This document shows, piece by piece, positions 6,929-10,558 of a stretch of DNA of 10,558 bases. Positions within the stretch are counted from its first letter, which is position 1. Each line of letters begins with the position of its first letter. The notes under the pieces are model-generated. The model made no database searches, had not been told where the DNA came from, and saw nothing but the letters and a program-made list of their open reading frames with translations. The position numbers were made by a program, and so were the translations under genes. This DNA comes from Gammaproteobacteria bacterium (GTDB lineage: Bacteria > Pseudomonadota > Gammaproteobacteria > Pseudomonadales > Azotimanducaceae), in NCBI GenBank assembly GCA_003476445.1, contig DMUF01000067.1:10867-21424 (forward strand), read 5' to 3'.

Positions 6929-7426
6929 TTACTTCGAATCGACCGGTCGCTCGGTGCGTACACCAACACCCCGGGCCGTGATGACCAGTTCGCCATGCTG
7001 ATCGCGGTACTCGGTAATGGACTCGCTGAACACGAGCTTACCGGCGCGCTTGCTTTCCTTTTCCCAGGTCTTTCCGGGCTTTACCGTCGCCGACAGCACA
7101 TCGCCTGGGTGCAGGTGCCGGTGATACTCGAAATGCTGTTCTGCATGCAGCCCACCGCCGCCACCGCCGCCACCACCGGAGGACTCACGCTTGATACCGG
7201 TCGGCTCTTTGCCGGAGCCAAACCAGGGCTCACCGATCTTCGGCCGCAGGAAGTAATCGGGATCGAACTGCGCGCTCGACTGCGCAAACGTGGGCGGCGC
7301 AATGATCGTGCCCGGTTCCGTGGTCTTCGCGTAGTCCGCGTCGTAGTAGATCTGGTTCGCATCGCCCACGGAGCGCGCGAACATCATGATGTGACTCGCC
7401 TCGACGAGGAATTTCTCGACGGCCAT
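6929..7426 (-). CDS. MaoC N-terminal-type dehydratase, HadA-like partner subunit
   Basis: A hot-dog-fold protein (165 aa) of the FAS1/HadA-type MaoC N-terminal family. At the position of the catalytic motif it reads SVGDANQIYYD: Asp22 and Asn24 are kept but the expected His is Tyr27, so it is probably not catalytic alone. The sequence IAPPTFAQ (about 41-48) and HFEYHRHLHPGDVLSATV (about 98-115) are typical for the family. A run of nine glycines, residues 84-92 (7151-7177), precedes LHAEQHFEYHR, probably a flexible loop. The ATG at 7426 has AGGGGG eight bases upstream, and that site can pair with an upstream repeat in the leader. It probably forms a heterodimer with the following gene, as HadA does with HadB, giving substrate-binding specificity. 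Function of the pair is inferred. Confidence 0.85.
   Translation of the reverse strand: MAVEKFLVEASHIMMFARSVGDANQIYYDADYAKTTEPGTIIAPPTFAQSSAQFDPDYFLRPKIGEPWFGSGKEPTGIKRESSGGGGGGGGGLHAEQHFEYHRHLHPGDVLSATVKPGKTWEKESKRAGKLVFSESITEYRDQHGELVITARGVGVRTERPVDSK
7151..7177 (-). repeat. Nine-glycine tract in the HadA-like protein
   Basis: Nine consecutive GGN codons with mixed third bases (GGT, GGC, GGG), encoding residues 84-92. The mixed codons make slippage less likely than in a pure repeat and suggest the glycine run is kept for protein reasons. Confidence 0.85.
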
Positions 7427-7432
7427 CAGCTC

Positions 7433-7496
7433 ATCCCCCTATTCAGATGGACATTCAAGGAACCCTTGGGAGTATCCATCAGCACCCCAGGGGGAT
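7433..7496 (-). promoter_or_regulatory. Nested leader hairpin that pairs with the ribosome site of the HadA-like gene
   Basis: The 94-base gap between the crotonase gene and the HadA-like gene holds three nested inverted repeats: ATCCCCCT (7433-7440) with AGGGGGAT (7489-7496); GATGGA (7446-7451) with TCCATC (7475-7480); CAAGG (7456-7460) with CCTTG (7464-7468). In the minus-strand transcript the outer 3' arm is the AGGGGGAU ribosome site of the gene starting at 7426, so folding would hide it. It could be a translational control element or simply an intercistronic structure. It does not resemble a riboswitch class I know. Confidence 0.5.
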
Positions 7497-7520
7497 CAAC
7501 ACGGCTCGGCTGACCCGCGG

Positions 7521-8294
7521 TCAGCGCCCCTTGAACTCGGGTTTGCGCTTCTCCAGAAACGCGCTGATACCTTCGATCTTGTCTTCGGTCTGGACCAGCG
7601 CACCCTGTGCGTACTTCTCAAACATGAGCGCGCCCGCGAGACTCGCCTCCATGCCGAAGTGAACCATCGCCTTCATCGTGCGCGGCACGAACGGCGCGAA
7701 GCTCGCAAGGTGATCCGCCATGCGCCGCGCTTCGGCGATCAGCTGCTCCTGCGGAACGATGCGCGTGACGAGACCGATGGCGAGCGCGCGTTCGGCGTCG
7801 AGGGGCTCCCCCATGAGCAGCATCTCCATGCCCCAACCGCGCCCGACAATGCGCGGCAGCCGCGCCGTTGCTCCGCCGCCCGGGATGATGCCGAGCTTGC
7901 CCTCGGGTGTTGCAAAGCGCGCATGGGGAACGGCGATCCGCAGATCGCAGCCCAGCGCTACTTCGAGCCCGCCGCCCATGCAGACGCCGTTAATGGCAGC
8001 GATCGTCGGCTTGGGGGTACGTTCCAGCTGATCGGCGAGCCCCTGCACGATCGGTTCAAGCGCCTTGCGGAAGTCGCGATGCAGCACCTCGGAAAGATCG
8101 GAACCGGAGGCGAACGCGCGATCACCCGCACCCGTGATCGTGATCACGCGCACCGCGTCGTCCTGCGCCGCAACCCGCGCCGCGTCCTGTAGCTCAGCCA
8201 GGGTAGCGAGCGAGATAGCGTTGAACTTATCCGGCCGGTTGATGGTGATGAGCGCCATTGGCCCATCAATCTCGTAGAGGATGTTCTCGTACAC
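7521..8294 (-). CDS. Enoyl-CoA hydratase/isomerase (crotonase family)
   Basis: Cytoplasmic crotonase-fold enzyme acting on CoA thioesters, most likely hydrating trans-2-enoyl-CoA to (3S)-hydroxyacyl-CoA; 257 aa, the usual length. Signature elements from the chosen start: NRPDKFNAIS near 19-28, the oxyanion-hole motif FASGSDLSE near 61-69, AAINGVCMGGGLEVALGCD near 99-117, and ATPEGKLGIIPGGGATARLPR. Both hydratase glutamates are present, Glu111 in GGGLE and Glu131 in TPEG, 20 residues apart as in rat mitochondrial hydratase. The start is taken as GTG 8294 because GAGGA (8301-8305) lies six bases upstream; a TTG at 8312 would add six residues. It is the first gene of a minus-strand unit with the two MaoC genes. 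Hydration is the best guess, since this fold also serves isomerases and other CoA enzymes. Confidence 0.92.
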   Translation of the reverse strand: MYENILYEIDGPMALITINRPDKFNAISLATLAELQDAARVAAQDDAVRVITITGAGDRAFASGSDLSEVLHRDFRKALEPIVQGLADQLERTPKPTIAAINGVCMGGGLEVALGCDLRIAVPHARFATPEGKLGIIPGGGATARLPRIVGRGWGMEMLLMGEPLDAERALAIGLVTRIVPQEQLIAEARRMADHLASFAPFVPRTMKAMVHFGMEASLAGALMFEKYAQGALVQTEDKIEGISAFLEKRKPEFKGR

Positions 8295-8300
8295 CGTGCG

Positions 8301-8305
8301 TCCTC
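8301..8305 (-). promoter_or_regulatory. Ribosome binding site for the crotonase gene
   Basis: GAGGA on the minus strand with a six-base spacer to GTG 8294. This decides the start against the upstream in-frame TTG at 8312, whose codon lies ahead of this site. Confidence 0.65.
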
Positions 8306-8320
8306 GTTGCAAAGCGCCGG

Positions 8321-8329
8321 ATCATAGCA
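8321..8329 (-). promoter_or_regulatory. Extended -10 promoter for the crotonase-MaoC unit
   Basis: The minus strand reads TGC then TATGAT (8326 down to 8321), a good extended -10 element. No good -35 hexamer is visible 17 or 18 bases upstream (CTCGGC or CCTCGG), which the extended -10 could offset. Transcription would begin near 8314, giving a leader of about 20 bases. It lies downstream of the terminator of the sensor-kinase operon, as expected for a new transcription unit. Confidence 0.5.
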
Positions 8330-8380
8330 GACCCCTAATCCACGCCGAGGGGCACACCCTGAGCGCGGGGAGCAGCGGGC

Positions 8381-8418
8381 AAAAAAAACCGCCGGACCCC
8401 TTACGGTTTCCGACGGTT
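8381..8418 (-). terminator. Rho-independent terminator of the sensor kinase operon
   Basis: On the minus strand, AACCGTCGG (8418-8410) pairs with CCGGCGGTT (8395-8387) in a nine-base stem with one G-U pair and a 14-base loop, ending in a run of eight T (8388-8381). It is about 160 bases beyond the stop of the EnvZ-like gene and just before the promoter of the crotonase gene. Confidence 0.8.
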
Positions 8419-8422
8419 CAAC

Positions 8423-8577
8423 GAGCCTGCCGCGACAGGCTCCAAGGGGATAGAGATAGCCTCACGCGAAACGCTCTCGCGAACGCTTCAGACGCTACTC
8501 TGCCAAAGACCTGTTGCCTTCGAATTTCGCGTTGGAGACGCTTTGTGACAGTGTGTTTCCCTTGCCCCGCGCGCTTG
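8423..8577 (-). other. Long structured 3' untranslated region of the sensor kinase gene
   Basis: No coding sequence is evident. Reading the minus strand from the kinase stop, there is a small hairpin at 8481-8465 (CGCGA with TCGCG), then a perfect seven-base hairpin at 8442-8423 (GAGCCTG with CAGGCTC, six-base loop), then the terminator. A TTGACA at 8581-8576 overlaps the stop codon, but no good -10 lies 16 to 18 bases downstream. The stretch could release a 3'-UTR small RNA; this is only a suggestion. Confidence 0.4.
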
Positions 8578-9870
8578 TCAAAGATCGAGCACGAACTTTG
8601 CGCCACCCTCGGTGGATTCCTCGATTCGTATGCGCCAACCCTGCGCCTGACATAGCTGGCGCACGATGGCGAGCCCAAGGCCGCTGCCACCCGTATGAAC
8701 GTTACGTGAGCGATCTAGTCGATAGAACGGTTCGAAGACGGCATCGCGCGCTTCGACTGGAATACCCGGGCCCGCATCGCTGATTTCGATACGACGACCG
8801 ACGACATGCACCCGAACGCCCTCGGCGTGTTGCAGCGCGTTGCTGATCACGTTGACGAGAACCCGCTGCAGCGCCCCGGGCGCGAGGGCGAGACGAAGAT
8901 CATCGGCATCGACCGTTGTCAGCGGAATGGTCTGTTCAAAACCCGACAGGACATCGCGTACAAAAGGTAAAAGCTCAAGATTCTGCGGCGTTTCCTGCGT
9001 GCCTCGGGCGAAACGCAGCGCGTCGCCAATGAGCCCGTCCATGACCTCGAGATTGCGTTCGAATCGGGCCACAAGGCCGGGGTCAACATTGTCAGGCAGG
9101 AGCGCGAGCGCAAGACGCATGCGGGTAAGCGGCGTGCGCAGATCGTGGGAAATACCCGCAAGCAGCGTCGTGCGGTTCGACAGCAGCGCCGAGATTTCCC
9201 GCGCCATCGTGTTGAAGTTGCGGGCGAGAGAGACAAGCTCGCGCGGACCCTGCTCTGGCAGCGGTTCAAAGTTCTCGCCGCCGCGAAATTCCTCAACCCG
9301 CTCCGCCGCCATAACCAGCGGTCGGGTGATACGTTGCACGATGCCGAGCGACGCAAGGAAAACGATGAGCGCCCCGACGACGACAATGACAATGCCGACG
9401 TTGAGCGGCTGAATATCGCGTCGCGCCGGGGAAAAACCAATCTGCAGCTCAAGCCCGCCCATGGGAACCTGCGCCCAGATCAGCACGTCGTCCTCGAGCA
9501 GAGCAACCGGCATGGCGAGGCGGTCCGAGAGCCGCGCCTGCAGCAGTGCAAGCCATGGGCGACTCAGATCCGCGCGCGCAAGCGTCTGCGTCTCCGCCGA
9601 TATGATGAGGTCGTGACTCTGCGCGAGTTCCAGTTCGAAGTACGGACGCGCATCCGGCGGAAGTTCGACCCAGGTCTGCGCGGAGAGCACGAGCAGCGCT
9701 GCTTCATCATCCGCCGACTGCTCGGCGATCGGCTTGATCACGAACTGGTTGAGTGCGGCCACCGCAATCGCCGCAATCGCGAGGGCGCTGACCGCGAGAA
9801 TAAGATTGGTGCGCGCAAGAAGCGAAAGCGAGCGACCCGCAGCGGTCGCCCGGCCATCCCGTTCAGACAT
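8578..9870 (-). CDS. envZ: EnvZ-like sensor histidine kinase
   Basis: Inner-membrane sensor kinase of 430 aa that would phosphorylate and dephosphorylate the adjacent OmpR-like regulator. TM1 is at about 23-45, a periplasmic sensor at 46-155, TM2 at about 157-178, and a HAMP domain at about 179-231 (starts RITRPL). The phosphoacceptor helix is AGISHDLRTPLTRMRL with His242 (codon 9147-9145), nearly the EnvZ sequence. The ATPase has the N box NVISNALQHA, G1 DAGPGIP, F box FEPFYRLDRS and G2 GGSGLGLAIV. The start ATG at 9870 overlaps the regulator stop by eight bases and is preceded closely by GGAAGG within the regulator gene. The periplasmic domain shows no motif that names the signal. The EnvZ class is well supported by the His box and partner; strict orthology is not shown. 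Confidence 0.92.
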   Translation of the reverse strand: MSERDGRATAAGRSLSLLARTNLILAVSALAIAAIAVAALNQFVIKPIAEQSADDEAALLVLSAQTWVELPPDARPYFELELAQSHDLIISAETQTLARADLSRPWLALLQARLSDRLAMPVALLEDDVLIWAQVPMGGLELQIGFSPARRDIQPLNVGIVIVVVGALIVFLASLGIVQRITRPLVMAAERVEEFRGGENFEPLPEQGPRELVSLARNFNTMAREISALLSNRTTLLAGISHDLRTPLTRMRLALALLPDNVDPGLVARFERNLEVMDGLIGDALRFARGTQETPQNLELLPFVRDVLSGFEQTIPLTTVDADDLRLALAPGALQRVLVNVISNALQHAEGVRVHVVGRRIEISDAGPGIPVEARDAVFEPFYRLDRSRNVHTGGSGLGLAIVRQLCQAQGWRIRIEESTEGGAKFVLDL

Positions 9871-10558
9871 GACCTTCCGGGCAAAACATATAGCCCTTGC
9901 CCCAGATCGTGCGGATATAAGCGGGACGCGACGGATCGTGCTCGATCTTGCCGCGAAGACGCGTCACTCGCACGTCGATGCTGCGATCAAAGGGCGAACG
10001 TTCGGCTCCGGTGAGCAGATCGAGAATGCGGTCCCGATGCAGCACCTTGTTCGGATGCGTGGCGAGCACGGCGAGCAGATCGAACTCTCCGGACGTCAGT
10101 GCCACCGGTTCGCCGTCACGAGTCAATTGATGCGCCGTCGTGCTGAGCACAAAGTGCCCGAAGCGAATGTCCGGCTCACGCGTTGTTGGAGCAGCCGGTC
10201 GCTTGACCCGGCGCAATACCGCCCGCACGCGGGCGAGCAGCTCGCGCGGGTTGAACGGTTTCGATAGATAGTCGTCAGCGCCGATCTCGAGACCGACGAT
10301 TCGGTCGACGTCGTCGCCCTGAGCTGAAACGATGATGATGGGCGTGTCGCCCTCGGTCTTCAGGCGCCGCGCAATGGACAGACCGTGCTCTCCCGGGAGC
10401 ATCAGATCCAGAATAATGAGATCGACCGGGTGATCCTCGAGCCACTCGCGCATGGTCTCGCCATCCTGCACGCAATGCACGACGAACCCCTGCTGCGTGA
10501 GGTACTGGCTCGCAAGCTCGCGAATTTCAGGATCGTCATCGACGATGAGCAGACGAGC
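9863..10558 (-). CDS. ompR: OmpR-like winged-helix response regulator (N-terminus outside window)
   Basis: DNA-binding transcription regulator paired with the following sensor kinase. The frame is open to the window edge; 231 residues are visible and only a few N-terminal residues are missing, since the visible protein begins ARLLIVDDDPEIRE. A GTG at 10480 is internal and is not the start. Receiver: acidic Asp7-Asp8 (visible numbering), phospho-Asp51 in ILDLMLPGEHG, and Lys in DDYLSKPFNPRELLARVRAVLRR. The winged helix follows: LTSGEFDLLAVL, then DRSIDVRVTRLRGKIE, then YIRTIWGKGYMF. These phrases closely match E. coli OmpR as I recall it. Targets are unknown; porin or osmotic and envelope genes are the usual expectation. 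The promoter lies outside the window. Confidence 0.92.
   Translation of the reverse strand, partial: ARLLIVDDDPEIRELASQYLTQQGFVVHCVQDGETMREWLEDHPVDLIILDLMLPGEHGLSIARRLKTEGDTPIIIVSAQGDDVDRIVGLEIGADDYLSKPFNPRELLARVRAVLRRVKRPAAPTTREPDIRFGHFVLSTTAHQLTRDGEPVALTSGEFDLLAVLATHPNKVLHRDRILDLLTGAERSPFDRSIDVRVTRLRGKIEHDPSRPAYIRTIWGKGYMFCPEGHV

Noticed and set aside
6326..7513. Long plus-strand open frame of 395 codons opposite the MaoC genes
   Set aside because: It lies opposite two clearly recognisable MaoC genes and their gaps, shows no family motif, and is explained by high GC at third positions keeping the opposite frame open.
8301..8312. TTG 8312 as the start of the crotonase gene
   Set aside because: GAGGA at 8301-8305 is placed six bases before GTG 8294 and lies within the would-be coding region from TTG.
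8553..8581. TTGACA at the end of the kinase gene as a promoter for a small RNA
   Set aside because: No acceptable -10 hexamer at 16 to 18 bases (AAACAC or similar), so the match is probably chance.
9145..10014. Plus-strand open frame of 289 codons across the kinase-regulator junction
   Set aside because: It is opposite EnvZ/OmpR-like coding sequence with intact motifs, and its Arg-rich translation has no domain.

Overview
The window reads as GC-rich chromosome of a gammaproteobacterium. This rests on protein resemblance recalled from memory (Wsp chemosensory proteins, an OmpR/EnvZ pair) and on high GC at third codon positions; genus is not resolvable by eye. No rRNA, tRNA, IS element, integrase or CRISPR array was seen, and no stretch over 300 bases lacks a gene.

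Left block, plus strand (1-5102): a Wsp-like surface/chemosensory operon with an unusual output. It holds the 3' part of a WspE-type CheA-receiver hybrid kinase, a WspF-type CheB methylesterase, a response regulator with a WspR-like receiver but a PP2C/SpoIIE phosphatase in place of the GGDEF domain, and a small STAS anti-anti-sigma-type protein. The first three genes are joined by 4-base GTGA and ATGA overlaps; the STAS gene follows after 79 bases. The inferred chain is: kinase phosphorylates the receiver, the receiver controls the phosphatase, the phosphatase dephosphorylates the STAS protein, and that protein engages an unseen anti-sigma kinase or other partner. This would replace the c-di-GMP output of the classical Wsp pathway with partner switching. 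It is the most interesting feature here.

Middle block, minus strand (5119-8294): a membrane protein with two RCK/TrkA-like domains and no canonical K+ filter, convergent with the STAS gene; then, in transcription order from the right, a crotonase-family enoyl-CoA hydratase (promoter with an extended -10 at 8321-8329, GTG start at 8294) and two MaoC/hot-dog genes resembling the HadA/HadB pair. The leader of the first MaoC gene can form a nested hairpin that buries its ribosome binding site. Two strong GC-rich hairpins separate the MaoC genes from the RCK gene.

Right block, minus strand (8578-10558): an OmpR-like regulator (N-terminus cut by the window edge) and an EnvZ-like sensor kinase overlapping by 8 bases. 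A rho-independent terminator at 8381-8418 lies about 160 bases after the kinase stop and is preceded by two more hairpins.
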